The notes under the pieces were generated by a model that saw nothing but the letters and a program-made list of their open reading frames with translations, made no database searches and was not told the origin of the DNA. A stretch of DNA of 64,000 nucleotides, taken from positions 1,550,001 to 1,614,000 of the forward strand of contig NZ_CP135996.1 of NCBI RefSeq assembly GCF_029211325.2, read 5' to 3'. A program made the translations under genes and the position numbers. Shown here piece by piece: positions 1 through 7,776 of the stretch. Position 1 is the first letter of the stretch, and each line of letters starts with the position of its first letter. This DNA comes from Caproicibacterium argilliputei (GTDB lineage Bacteria > Bacillota > Clostridia > Oscillospirales > Acutalibacteraceae).

Positions 1-1
1 G

Positions 2-235
2 GAAGTTGTGCTTCCCGGGGAGATGCTGGCGCAGGCGGGGTTCCGCGCCGGCGACGGGCTTGACGCCGTCTGCGGCGAGCGGAAGATCGTCATTACGGCC
101 TCGGACGAAGCGCCCGGCCGTCTCGACCCTCTTGACAGCCTGCCGGACGATCTGCGCAGGCTGTGCGGTGATCTCGGATTCAACCCCGGCACGGTTCGGA
201 ATGTGATGTGGGAAGGAGGTTATTTCCGTGAATAA
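2..235 (+). CDS. AbrB-like small regulator, 5' partial
   Basis: The frame is open from the first bases of the window, so the true start lies upstream; an internal GTG at 8 is only a possible start. The visible N-terminal stretch (VVLPGEMLAQAGFRAGDGLD followed by a strand ending KIVI) has the hydrophobic-LP-hydrophobic / G-[FI]-x-x-G-D pattern of the swapped-hairpin SpoVT/AbrB DNA-binding fold. The C-terminal 35 residues are acidic and unrecognised. The stop overlaps the GTG start of the next AbrB-like gene, so the two are probably translated together. Its role is unknown; it could be a transcription factor or an antitoxin-like protein. The fold assignment is inference from a short motif. Confidence 0.5.
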   Translation, partial: EVVLPGEMLAQAGFRAGDGLDAVCGERKIVITASDEAPGRLDPLDSLPDDLRRLCGDLGFNPGTVRNVMWEGGYFRE

Positions 236-518
236 GCCGATTTACAAGATTCTCGACGCCAAGGGGCGCGTGCTGATCCCGCGGGAAGCGCGCTCAGCCG
301 CGGGCATGGACTACGGCGACATTGTCCGTCTGGATGTTCAGAACGGCCGGGTGTCGGTCAAAAAGATCAACATCGTCGAGGTTGGGGACAAATCCCCAGA
401 GGCGGTGGAAGCATTCGTGCACGCCGCCATCCGGGAGATGCCGGAGGAAAGCCAGATCGCCATCGCCGTCCGACTGCTGGAACTGATCCAACAGAGAAAG
501 GAAGGCCGCCATGGATGA
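228..518 (+). CDS. SpoVT/AbrB-family DNA-binding protein
   Basis: A 96-aa protein whose first 50 residues match the AbrB swapped-hairpin domain: YKILDAKGRVLIPREARSAA, then a GD-V-L strand and a basic VSVKK strand. Members bind DNA as dimers or tetramers and act as transition-state regulators or antitoxins. The C-terminal half is helical and acidic. The GTG start at 228 is supported by GGAAGGAGGT at 211-220, seven bases upstream. It overlaps the previous gene by 8 bases and the next by 8 bases, so it sits in a tightly coupled regulatory cassette at the head of the transfer region. The target operator cannot be read from the sequence. Confidence 0.8.
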   Translation: MNKPIYKILDAKGRVLIPREARSAAGMDYGDIVRLDVQNGRVSVKKINIVEVGDKSPEAVEAFVHAAIREMPEESQIAIAVRLLELIQQRKEGRHG

Positions 519-1107
519 GAAACCGGTCTATAGTGAGGAAGACTGCGTCCAAACCGGAACCGGCATGTTCATTGCCGGAACTGTGGTCGTCCTCAAGCCG
601 GAAGCACTGTCAAAAAATCAGCGCGGCATCCGTCAGCTTCTCTTCTGCGAAGGTGGGTGGGGCAGCGGCCCGGACGAGCCCGACGGTTCTTCCGTGCGCG
701 CTGTTTCCCTCGCCAACGGGGAATGTGTTCGCCGGAAACGCAGCGAGATCCTTGGGTTGCTGAAAACCGAGCTGCTTCCCGACCAAGCGCGGCTCCAGCT
801 GTCACAGATCCGGCCTCTGGATTCGGAGGTCCCCAAGGCGCCGCAATTTTTCGGTTACTGCTTCCTGCCGGACGGGCGCTATGCCGCGGGTGTTCCTCTT
901 TCCGATGAGATGGAGGTGCGGGAGTACATCGACACGCAGCGCGGATACCAGCACCGCGTCATGATCTGCGACAGCGAAGACAGCTGTGTATTCGAAATGA
1001 CCGCTGGTAAGGTCATTTTCCCTACACAGGAGGACATCGAGCGCTTGAATGAAGAACAAACGCTGTCGGACGCGCCCGTATCCGGCGGGATGGAAATGAA
1101 ACCGTGA
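511..1107 (+). CDS. Hypothetical protein of the mobile-element accessory region
   Basis: 198 aa, soluble, no signal peptide or membrane segment. The start at 511 follows AAGGAAGG at 498-505 and overlaps the preceding stop by 8 bases, so it is cotranslated with the AbrB-like gene. The sequence is rich in charged residues and has several cysteines (C12, C45, C70, C116, C152, C158). One internal segment (PQFFGYCFLPDGRYAAGVPL) resembles a small beta domain. I do not recognise the family. Position between a regulator and a YodL-domain protein suggests an accessory role in element maintenance rather than in transfer itself. Confidence 0.7.
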   Translation: MDEKPVYSEEDCVQTGTGMFIAGTVVVLKPEALSKNQRGIRQLLFCEGGWGSGPDEPDGSSVRAVSLANGECVRRKRSEILGLLKTELLPDQARLQLSQIRPLDSEVPKAPQFFGYCFLPDGRYAAGVPLSDEMEVREYIDTQRGYQHRVMICDSEDSCVFEMTAGKVIFPTQEDIERLNEEQTLSDAPVSGGMEMKP

Positions 1108-1135
1108 ATTTCCGAGAAAGTGAGGCGATCCGGCA

Positions 1136-1735
1136 ATGAAGAATATTGAAATCCGAAACGGCCGCGTCCTGTATTACGGCAATGAAGCGGGCTATGTGGA
1201 AAACGGCAGGGCCGTGGTCGACCCCATCTTCCAAAGCGATGAGCTCTCGGACTTTCTTACAAAGGAGAAGCTCGAGACTCTATGGACCAACGGTGTATAC
1301 GACCGGCTCACTGCCGCGAGAGAAACCACAGCGGCAGGCGCGGAGGTCCCCGCAGCCGGGCGGGCCCATGGTTTCCCCGACCGCCCGCCGCTGAAAAGCT
1401 GCCGGATATGGCAGTTGAAGCCGGACGTGGATGTCCGCATGAAATTCGTCGGCTACGACGAGCTGCTGAAGAACTTCGGCGAGCCGGATCCCGGCAATTA
1501 CCAGATTGCCTACGACGGGCAGGTGGAAACCAACGATCTGGAGGAACTCTACACCAAATTCAACGTCGATCATCCGCCCGGCTATGAGGGGCACAGCCTT
1601 TCCATGTCGGACGTGGTGGAGCTGTACGACGAAACGGGCAGCTCCTTCCACTATATCGACCATTTCGGCTTTAAAGAGATCGGATTTGGCCCACCCGGGC
1701 AGGAGATGCGCCAGGGACCCGCCCTGAGTCCTTGA
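1136..1735 (+). CDS. YodL-domain protein
   Basis: 199 aa. Residues about 97-190 carry the pattern I associate with the YodL domain: I-W-Q-L-K-P-[DE]-V-D at the start, then FVGYDEL, NYQIAYDGQV, LEELYTKFN-DHP, and GHSLSMSDVVELYD. This domain is common in proteins of clostridial integrative elements, often beside LPD or antirestriction-type proteins, and its biochemical function is not established. The N-terminal 95 residues begin with a short beta-rich segment (IEIRNGRVLYYGNEAGYVEN) and are variable. The start at 1136 is preceded by GTGAGGCGA. It lies 28 bases after the previous gene and is probably in the same transcript. Confidence 0.75.
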   Translation: MKNIEIRNGRVLYYGNEAGYVENGRAVVDPIFQSDELSDFLTKEKLETLWTNGVYDRLTAARETTAAGAEVPAAGRAHGFPDRPPLKSCRIWQLKPDVDVRMKFVGYDELLKNFGEPDPGNYQIAYDGQVETNDLEELYTKFNVDHPPGYEGHSLSMSDVVELYDETGSSFHYIDHFGFKEIGFGPPGQEMRQGPALSP

Positions 1736-1775
1736 AGAGCGCTACAAAATTTCAAACAAAATACGGAGGTGTGGA

Positions 1776-2345
1776 ATGAACCACGAAAACAACGACGAAA
1801 AGGAAAAAAATAAAAAGCGCAAAAGGGTGCTGCCGATTATCCTGCTCATCCTTTTGCTTGCGATCATCGGCATCACCTTTTCTTTTTGCCATGCCGGGAC
1901 ACCGAATGGTGGCGGCCCGTCCCCATCCAGCCAATCGGCCCCTTCTTCTTCCCTCGACGATAACGGCAACGCCTTACCGGGCGGGTACGTTCCCAAATCC
2001 CGGCAGGAGATCCTGTCCGAGCTGCGGAAAAAGGAGGTCGTAGTCACCGACAAGGTGAGCGAGCAGATCGCTTTTTCAAGCGGCGTCAAGGGAACAGTCG
2101 GCACATGGGCGGTGGAGAACCCGGCATCCAACAAGGTGATTGAGCAGTGCGCTGTCATACTGAACGGACAGACCGTCGCGGAATCGGTGCCGATCTATCC
2201 CGGCCAGCATATTGAGCAGATCACCCTCTCCCAGAAAGTAGCCTCCGGTACTTACGACGTCATCGCAAATATCAAATATTACAGCACGGATACCAAGTCA
2301 CTGCTTGGTCAGGCGGATTACCGCCTCAAGCTCACCGTTTCATAA
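1776..2345 (+). CDS. Membrane-anchored or lipobox-like surface protein
   Basis: 189 aa. A highly basic N-terminus (KEKNKKRKR) is followed by a single hydrophobic segment (VLPIILLILLLAIIGITFSF, about residues 19-38) and then C-H-A-G, leaving roughly 150 residues outside the cell after a Ser/Pro/Gly linker. The exported part is beta-rich and unrecognised. The cysteine directly after the hydrophobic stretch could be lipidated, but it lacks a canonical L-A/G-A/G-C lipobox. The ATG at 1776 follows CGGAGGTG at 1765-1772. It heads a set of exported proteins (next two genes), suggesting a surface component of the element. Confidence 0.75.
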   Translation: MNHENNDEKEKNKKRKRVLPIILLILLLAIIGITFSFCHAGTPNGGGPSPSSQSAPSSSLDDNGNALPGGYVPKSRQEILSELRKKEVVVTDKVSEQIAFSSGVKGTVGTWAVENPASNKVIEQCAVILNGQTVAESVPIYPGQHIEQITLSQKVASGTYDVIANIKYYSTDTKSLLGQADYRLKLTVS

Positions 2346-2362
2346 AGCCGGATTTCCGGCTT
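2345..2362 (+). other. Short hairpin after the anchored-protein gene
   Basis: AAGCCGG and CCGGCTT are perfect inverted arms of 7 bp around a 4-base loop, overlapping the stop codon of the upstream gene. No T tract follows, so it is not a standard intrinsic terminator. It could stabilise or process the polycistronic mRNA. Similar hairpins occur at 2999-3027 and 10949-10965. Confidence 0.6.
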
Positions 2363-2393
2363 ACAATCAGATTTATAAGGAGGATTCCCCATA

Positions 2394-2984
2394 ATGAAAA
2401 AGGGTATCAAAAAACTGCTTGCGGGCATCGTCACCCTCGCTATGCTTTCCCTCGCGGCGGTTCCGGCGTTTGCCGCGACCACCACAACCGACTCGGGAAC
2501 CGGCAGCGTCACCGGCTCTGTAACCATCAACGGCTCCATTTCGCCGCTGACGATCAGCGTGACGCACCCCATCAACGTCGCCTACGCCATCAGCCCCGAC
2601 ACCGGCACATTCACTTCGCCGGACATCGGGATCACCAACAACACCAAAACGGCGGTCAACGTCACTGTTCAGTCCCTCACCGCGGCATCCGGCGGTACGC
2701 TAACCTTCACCGATGTCGACCCCGCGTCCAAGTCGTGGAATACACTGAACAACGCGGATTCCAAAAAATACATCGCGCTCGGCGTGAAAGCGAAGGACTC
2801 CACCGGCTGGAACTCCGGTTACAGCACCGCCACCCATTGGGCGACCACCCCGTCGCCGCTGCTGGTCGGATCGCTGAATCCCGCCACGACCGGGATCCTG
2901 ACGCTTACGGCGGATTACGGCCTTGCCTTCGACGCAGCCTACACCGCAAACCACAGCCTCGTGTTCCTATTCCAGCTCACATAA
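2394..2984 (+). CDS. Secreted beta-rich surface protein
   Basis: 196 aa with a classical signal peptide: MKKGIKKLL, hydrophobic core IVTLAMLSLAAVPA and an A-F-A-A cleavage site near residue 27. The mature part is Thr/Ser/Gly-rich and begins with a T-G-S-V-T-G-S-V repeat. From SVTHPINVAYAISP onward it aligns by eye with the last 160 residues of the next gene product (SVTHPVSVGYAINP), so the two share a surface module of about 150 residues. The organisation recalls WxL-type or fimbrial-like surface proteins, but no LPXTG or WxL signature is visible. Start at 2394 follows AAGGAGGA. Probable extracellular partner of the pilus or mating apparatus (inference). Confidence 0.8.
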   Translation: MKKGIKKLLAGIVTLAMLSLAAVPAFAATTTTDSGTGSVTGSVTINGSISPLTISVTHPINVAYAISPDTGTFTSPDIGITNNTKTAVNVTVQSLTAASGGTLTFTDVDPASKSWNTLNNADSKKYIALGVKAKDSTGWNSGYSTATHWATTPSPLLVGSLNPATTGILTLTADYGLAFDAAYTANHSLVFLFQLT

Positions 2985-2998
2985 CCGATAACGGACAG

Positions 2999-3027
2999 GC
3001 GGTCGGAAGCATACAGCTTCCGGCCGC
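2999..3027 (+). other. Strong intergenic hairpin
   Basis: GCGGTCGGAAGC (2999-3010) pairs with GCTTCCGGCCGC (3016-3027) through 12 pairs with one G-U wobble and a five-base loop. There is no T run after it, and a Shine-Dalgarno AAAGGAGGT follows at 3041. It may be an RNA-stability element between the two secreted-protein genes. Confidence 0.6.
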
Positions 3028-3059
3028 TATATGTCCCCGGAAAGGAGGTCAAACTCTTC

Positions 3060-4931
3060 ATGCATCGCTTCAAGCGCCTGCTTAGCATCCCGCTCCTTGC
3101 CTGCTTCCTGCTGTTCTCGTCTGCCTTGCCCGGCATCACGGCCTCCGCGGCAACCACCCTGACACTTTCTGCAACGCCGAATCCCGCAGCAAATTATGTT
3201 GCTTTGAGCTGGACAAACAGCGACAAAAGCCAGCCGTACAGCTACATGCTGTACAGCAAATCATCCCATGATTCGACGTTCCAAAGTATTCCATCAAAGG
3301 CCAGCGTGAAAGTGCTGAACATCTACCCCGACGTGACGCCGACCGTGACCTTTACAACGTGGCAGGGGCAGAACTATACCCTTCCGAAATCCGCATCGCT
3401 GAAAATATGGATGGAAACTCCGAACCAATACGACCCCAAAGGCTTCGGCAAAGGCTTGATTTCGGTCGACCCTGTATCCATCACCAGTTTCAACGCAAGC
3501 CCAAATTCATACCTGAAAAATTCAGATGGGACTTATAAGTACGATACCCTCTATTTCGGGGCGTGGGACGCTTTTGCCAGCGAGGATCTCTCCGCTGCGG
3601 CGGAAACCGTTACCGATGCTTTCATAAAAACCGGCAGAGGGGTTCTTTTCGGACATGATACGATGGTGAATAACGACACCATCTCCATGCCGAATTTTTT
3701 TAAGCTGGCCCATTACTGCAATATTCAGACCATCAGCCATTACACGATACTCGGTAATACGCAGATCAAGGTTTTCAAAAAAGGCTTGCTGACCAACTAC
3801 CCCTGGCAGGTTGGGGGCATCGGCACGGTGCTGAACGTGCCGATGTCTCACTCCAACCAGATGGCCTTCGGCGACATCTGGATGACCTACCAGCAGCCTT
3901 TTACCTATCCGAACAGCACCCTTGTTACCTCGGGTCTGGGCACCAACAATTTCTATCTCACCAGTTGGAGCAATGCCGCAATGATCCAGACAGGTCACTC
4001 CAATGGCGACGCTACCCCCGATGAGCAGCGGGTGACGGCGAACACGCTTTTCTATTTAAGCCAGATCACCACCGATACGAGTTGGTCTGATCACAAGGGG
4101 CAGGATCTGGACGCACCGGATGCGCCAGCCATTTCAGGCATCACCCATAATTCCGGGCGAACACAATACACGGTCAGCTACTCCTCGCAGGACAATGCTA
4201 CTGGTTATCAGTATTATGTGGAAAGCACCGGTGAAAACGATGGTATGAAATACGATTCGCCTACCATCAGTACCAGCATCGAAAGCGGGATGAAGGGTTA
4301 CTCCATTGCCGTCGACAATAACCCATCCGGGGTTCCTGACGGCTCCATCACCACCACAGCAGGAAGTTACACTTTTGCGCGGCCATCCGGCAGCGGTTTT
4401 TATGTTCACATTGCCGCTGCCGACAACGTAGGAAATGTTTCAGCAGTCTCGACCTATCATGTGGACGAGCTCGTTTCCGTCACACATCCGGTCAGCGTCG
4501 GCTATGCGATCAACCCCAACAGCGCGGCTCCTTTTACGGCGCCAGATGTCCAAATCGTCAACAATTCCACGATCCCCATTCGGGTTTCCGTTCAAAGCCT
4601 GTCCGCATCCACCGGAGGCTCGCTCACGCTGAACGACGTATCGCCCTCCAAGTATGCGGACTGGAGCAAGCTGACAACCGTGCAGACCAGATCGAATATT
4701 GCCCTCGGGCTTGGGATCAGGGAAACAGCAGCCGGAAGCGGCACATGGTCGGAGATCGACCGGACAGCCCCGCTCTATGCCTCAGATATCACAGACAAGA
4801 CTCCTCTCGGTGTCCTGAACCCCAACGGCGCCGCGGGAACACTGGAGTTAACGGCGAAATACGGTCTTGCCTGGGATAAAGCCTACACTTCGGTTCACAG
4901 CCTTTCGCTGTTTTTCGATCTTACAGATTGA
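3060..4931 (+). CDS. Large secreted surface protein sharing the C-terminal module of its neighbour
   Basis: 623 aa with an N-terminal signal peptide (basic start, LLSIPLLACFLLFSSALPG, cleavage near A-S-A). Domains in order: a fibronectin-like beta strand pattern (residues 30-80); a central domain with VKVLNIYPD, then DTLYFGAWDAF and GRGVLFGHDTM (about 85-300), which I associate with the uncharacterised DUF5057-type family, tentatively; a second beta-sandwich region (340-450); and a C-terminal module (about 463-623) that matches the preceding secreted protein. The start ATG follows AAAGGAGGT at 3041-3049. A terminator at 4950-4971 closes the unit. Probable adhesin or structural surface protein of the element; no wall-anchor motif is visible. 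Confidence 0.8.
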   Translation: MHRFKRLLSIPLLACFLLFSSALPGITASAATTLTLSATPNPAANYVALSWTNSDKSQPYSYMLYSKSSHDSTFQSIPSKASVKVLNIYPDVTPTVTFTTWQGQNYTLPKSASLKIWMETPNQYDPKGFGKGLISVDPVSITSFNASPNSYLKNSDGTYKYDTLYFGAWDAFASEDLSAAAETVTDAFIKTGRGVLFGHDTMVNNDTISMPNFFKLAHYCNIQTISHYTILGNTQIKVFKKGLLTNYPWQVGGIGTVLNVPMSHSNQMAFGDIWMTYQQPFTYPNSTLVTSGLGTNNFYLTSWSNAAMIQTGHSNGDATPDEQRVTANTLFYLSQITTDTSWSDHKGQDLDAPDAPAISGITHNSGRTQYTVSYSSQDNATGYQYYVESTGENDGMKYDSPTISTSIESGMKGYSIAVDNNPSGVPDGSITTTAGSYTFARPSGSGFYVHIAAADNVGNVSAVSTYHVDELVSVTHPVSVGYAINPNSAAPFTAPDVQIVNNSTIPIRVSVQSLSASTGGSLTLNDVSPSKYADWSKLTTVQTRSNIALGLGIRETAAGSGTWSEIDRTAPLYASDITDKTPLGVLNPNGAAGTLELTAKYGLAWDKAYTSVHSLSLFFDLTD

Positions 4932-4949
4932 AAACGGATTTCTTCCACT

Positions 4950-4971
4950 GACAGCGGAAGGCTGTCTTTTT
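4950..4971 (+). terminator. Intrinsic terminator after the large surface protein
   Basis: GACAGC (4950-4955) pairs with GCTGTC (4961-4966) around a five-base loop and is followed directly by TTTTT. It separates the surface-protein unit from spoVG. Confidence 0.75.
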
Positions 4972-5005
4972 ATACCCAAATTTGAAAACACAGGAGGAAC
5001 AAGTC

Positions 5006-5392
5006 ATGAGTGAACTGCAGAATGTACCGGCCGCCGCCCCCGAAAGTTCGGCGCAGCCCATGCAGGTGGATGTGAAAATCGGCTCCATCCGGCCGGAGGG
5101 CAATGTCAAAGCCTACGCTTCAGTCAACCTGAACGGCTGCTTTGCTATCCGTAATGTCAAGGTGCTCGAAAGCAGCAAGGGGCTGTTCGTGAGCATGCCG
5201 AGCTACCGGGCCGGGAACGGCGAGTACCGGGACATCTGCTTCCCGGTCACCAAGAAATTCCGGGAGCAGCTCAACGGCGCGGTGCTGGACGCCTATCACC
5301 AGGCGCTGATCCAGGGGCAGAAGGAAGCCCTCAGGCAGCATCTTCCCGAGGCTCCGAAGCAGGAAGCCGGAATGCAGATGGCGGGCGTGTGA
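5006..5392 (+). CDS. spoVG: SpoVG-family RNA/DNA-binding regulator
   Basis: 128 aa. The core (VDVKIGSIRPEGNVKAYASV, then L-N-G-C-F-A-I-R-N-V-K-V, GLFVSMPSYR, and R-D-I-C-F-P-V-T) is the SpoVG fold, here with an extended N-terminus and a C-terminal helix of 30 residues. Chromosomal SpoVG proteins are about 95 aa and act in septation, virulence and sporulation control as nucleic-acid binders. Element-encoded versions such as this are longer and of unknown target. I chose the ATG at 5006 because AGGAGG lies at 4992-4997; an upstream TTG at 4982 has no such site. It is a monocistronic unit bounded by terminators. Confidence 0.88.
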   Translation: MSELQNVPAAAPESSAQPMQVDVKIGSIRPEGNVKAYASVNLNGCFAIRNVKVLESSKGLFVSMPSYRAGNGEYRDICFPVTKKFREQLNGAVLDAYHQALIQGQKEALRQHLPEAPKQEAGMQMAGV

Positions 5393-5407
5393 CGCCCGCC
5401 ATCTTTT
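5378..5407 (+). terminator. Hairpin terminator overlapping the spoVG stop
   Basis: ATGGCGGGCG (5378-5387) and CGCCCGCCAT (5393-5402) form a perfect 10-bp stem with a TGTGA loop that contains the stop codon, followed by CTTTTC. The T tract is short, so termination may be partial. Confidence 0.65.
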
Positions 5408-5443
5408 CGCCCCAAAGTATAAACAGAATAACGGAGGTATGTC

Positions 5444-5674
5444 ATGAAAAAGAAAATATCCAGCGCGAAAAAGGAGTTCGCGTGCAAGCTGCTCCGGTTT
5501 TATGCCAGAGTATCCTCCCGGAAGGCGGAAGGATTCGTTGACAGCGCCATCAAAATCCTGATTGCCGTCGTCATCGGTGCGCTGCTCCTCGCCGGCCTGT
5601 ATGCCCTGTTCGGCAATACGATTCTGCCGACCGTGACCCAGCGGATCAAAGATATGTTCAATTATGCCGGGTAA
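5444..5674 (+). CDS. Small membrane protein, candidate Flp-type pilin
   Basis: 76 aa: a basic N-terminal 28 residues, then AEGFVDSAIKILIAVVIGAL as the start of a single hydrophobic segment and a short polar tail. This matches the layout of Flp/Tad pilins (short leader ending in Gly, hydrophobic N-terminal helix), and the next gene is a TadV-type prepilin peptidase. The usual glutamate at +5 after the cleaved glycine is absent, so cleavage at G-F is inference. I associate the sequence with the uncharacterised DUF6133 family of clostridial elements. ATG at 5444 follows CGGAGGT. First gene of the Tad-like operon. Confidence 0.7.
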   Translation: MKKKISSAKKEFACKLLRFYARVSSRKAEGFVDSAIKILIAVVIGALLLAGLYALFGNTILPTVTQRIKDMFNYAG

Positions 5675-5679
5675 AGGCC

Positions 5680-6096
5680 ATGGTCTGGATACGAACCGCC
5701 GCTTTTTTTCTTCTGCTGTCGGCGGCTGCTGCCGGCGATCTCAAAAACAGGGAGATCCCGAGGGGCGACATTCCCGGCATATTCCTGGCCGGGCTCCTCG
5801 TCTTTAACCCGATCAGGCTGCTCGGCGCCCTCGCGGGCGCCCCAATTTTTATCCTCGCCCTGATCTGTAAGGACAGGCTGGGTTTCGGAGACGTATGGCT
5901 GACAATCGCGGCCGGGTCCGTCGTTGGATTTGAGCATGGGCTGTGGGCACAGATCATCGCCTACAGCTCCATGCTCTTTTTTTACGTTGGCTGTCGGATC
6001 TATCGGAAGTACAGGCCGCATGGAAAGGTGCTGAACCAGCCGTACCCCCTTGCGCCTTTTATCTCATTCGGCTTTATCGCGGCCTATTTTCTATGA
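5680..6096 (+). CDS. tadV: Prepilin peptidase, A24 family (TadV/CpaA type)
   Basis: 138 aa, about four or five membrane helices. The two catalytic aspartates of A24 peptidases are visible: D20 in AAGDLKNREIP, just after the first helix, and the G-F-G-D motif around residue 71 in DRLGFGDVWLTI. The short form without the N-terminal methylase domain is typical of TadV/CpaA enzymes, which cleave the leader peptide of Flp pilins at the inner face of the membrane. It follows the candidate pilin by 5 bases and overlaps the upstream open frame of the CpaB gene, so it belongs to the Tad-like operon. Confidence 0.85.
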   Translation: MVWIRTAAFFLLLSAAAAGDLKNREIPRGDIPGIFLAGLLVFNPIRLLGALAGAPIFILALICKDRLGFGDVWLTIAAGSVVGFEHGLWAQIIAYSSMLFFYVGCRIYRKYRPHGKVLNQPYPLAPFISFGFIAAYFL

Positions 6097-6115
6097 ATAT
6101 TGGAGGGATTATCTC

Positions 6116-6961
6116 GTGAGCTTTTTCAAAAACCGCACCGTTCTCGGGGCGCTCTGCATTTTGCTTTCACTCCTCATTTGCTTTGCGGTCACGCCCCTTT
6201 TTAACGCCGGGGTTTCGCATAAGACAAGCATTGTGCGCGTCACGAAGGACATCCAGGCCGGGCAGCAGATTACCAAAGACATGGTGCAGACGTTGGAAGT
6301 CGGCGGTTACAACCTGCCTTCAAATGTACTGAAAAGCCCGGACAGTGTTGTCGGAAAATACGCCGCCGCAGAGCTCGTTCCCGGCGACTATATCCTCAGC
6401 ATGAAAGTCACCGGAACTCCTACCGTGTCAAACGCCTATCTGTCGGCCCTGAACGGGAGCAGGCAGGCTATTTCCGTGACGCTTAAAACCCTTGCGGAAG
6501 GGGTTTCAGGCAAACTGCTGCCGGGAGATATTGTGTCTGTCCTCGCCCCGGACTACCAGAACCAGGGCAGCACCGTCACTCCGAAGGAACTGCAGTATGT
6601 GGAAGTCATCGGCGTGACCACCAGTGAGGGCGCGGATGCCAATGCAAACATCGGCCAGAACGCATCGTCGGGCGGCACAACGACGAATGATGCGAAGAAT
6701 CTGCCAAGCACCGTCACCCTGCTGGCGACACCGGAGCAGAGCGCCATCCTCGCGGGGCTGGACGCGGACGGGAAACTGCACCTTGCCCTTGTCTACCGGG
6801 GCAGCAAGGACAACGCTCAGAAATTCCTGGACGCACAGGACAAGGCCCTGAAAGAGCTGTACCCGGACGCCTCCAGTACGGCGCTGACGGATTCCTCCGG
6901 CCCGGCTCAGGAAAGCAGCTCTTCCCAGACCGCCGCTTTCTCCGGCGAGGGGGGACAGTAA
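6116..6961 (+). CDS. cpaB: CpaB/RcpC-like pilus assembly protein with SAF domain
   Basis: 281 aa. One N-terminal membrane helix (LGALCILLSLLICFAVTPLF) precedes a SAF-type domain: V-R-V-T-K-D-I-Q-A-G-Q-Q-I-T-K-D-M-V then L-V-P-G-D-Y-I-L, as in CpaB/RcpC and FlgA. In Tad systems this protein sits at the membrane and interacts with the wall or secretin; Gram-positive systems keep it without a secretin. The GTG at 6116 is preferred because GGAGGG lies at 6102-6107; the frame is open upstream to 6050 but inside the peptidase gene. The C-terminal 30 residues are Ser/Gln-rich. Its stop overlaps the ATG of the next gene by one base. Confidence 0.83.
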   Translation: MSFFKNRTVLGALCILLSLLICFAVTPLFNAGVSHKTSIVRVTKDIQAGQQITKDMVQTLEVGGYNLPSNVLKSPDSVVGKYAAAELVPGDYILSMKVTGTPTVSNAYLSALNGSRQAISVTLKTLAEGVSGKLLPGDIVSVLAPDYQNQGSTVTPKELQYVEVIGVTTSEGADANANIGQNASSGGTTTNDAKNLPSTVTLLATPEQSAILAGLDADGKLHLALVYRGSKDNAQKFLDAQDKALKELYPDASSTALTDSSGPAQESSSSQTAAFSGEGGQ

Positions 6962-7776
6962 TGTTCCATTTTCAGACCGGAAGCCTTTTCTCCCGGAGCT
7001 CCGGCGCGTCCAAGGCGGATCCCGAGCCGGAGCCTTCCGCACAAATTCTGGCCGTATGGGGAAGCCCCTCCTCCGGAAAAACCACGGTCAGCGTCAAGCT
7101 GGCCCAATACCTGACGGATCAGCGCCGCAACGTGCTGCTTCTGCTCTGTGACAGCACGGTTCCCATGCTGCCCTGCATCTGCCCGCCCGCGGACCTTGAG
7201 TGCGAGTGCTCCCTTGGGAGTGTCCTTGCCGCTTCGCATATCACCGCAAGCCTGATCCGGCACAACTGCATCACCCATAAGCGCATCAGCCACTTGAGTA
7301 TTCTCGGAATGCGCAAAGGAGAAAACGTCTTTACCTACCCGCCATATACCTCCGAGCTTGCGGCGGAACTGATCGCCGGTCTGCGGGAGGTCGCGCCCTA
7401 TGTAATCATCGACTGCGGCAGCGCCATCGCCCATGACATCCTGTCAGCGGTGGCGCTCATGGAGTCCGACGCCGTTCTGCGGCTGGTTGGTTGCGATCTG
7501 AAATCCGTCAGCTACCTGTCCTCCCAGCTTCCGCTCCTCAAAGATAACAAATGGGATGCGGAGAAGCAGTATAAGGCGGCAAGCAACATTAAGCCCAATC
7601 AGGCCAGCGAAAACATGGAACAGGTTCTCGGAAACGTTGCGTTCAAAATTCCACATTCCGACGAGCTGGAAAGCCAGATGCTCGCCGGAGATCTGTTCCG
7701 GGAGTTGTCGCTCAAGGAGAGCCGGGGCTTTCGCAGGGAAATTCAGAAAATCAGCAAGGAGGTGTTCGACGTTTGA
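6961..7776 (+). CDS. tadZ: TadZ/CpaE-like MinD-family ATPase
   Basis: 271 aa P-loop protein. Walker A is GSPSSGKTT at about residues 34-42, and a later VIIDCGS (about 140-146) corresponds to the switch/Walker B region of ParA/MinD ATPases. The deviant N-terminal lysine of classical MinD (KGGxGKT) is not present: the loop reads S-P-S-S-G-K-T-T. TadZ proteins place the Tad secretion ATPase at its site in the cell. Position between CpaB and TadA supports this call. The stop codon overlaps the TTG start of tadA. It could alternatively be a general ParA-like protein, but gene order argues for TadZ. Confidence 0.78.
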   Translation: MFHFQTGSLFSRSSGASKADPEPEPSAQILAVWGSPSSGKTTVSVKLAQYLTDQRRNVLLLLCDSTVPMLPCICPPADLECECSLGSVLAASHITASLIRHNCITHKRISHLSILGMRKGENVFTYPPYTSELAAELIAGLREVAPYVIIDCGSAIAHDILSAVALMESDAVLRLVGCDLKSVSYLSSQLPLLKDNKWDAEKQYKAASNIKPNQASENMEQVLGNVAFKIPHSDELESQMLAGDLFRELSLKESRGFRREIQKISKEVFDV

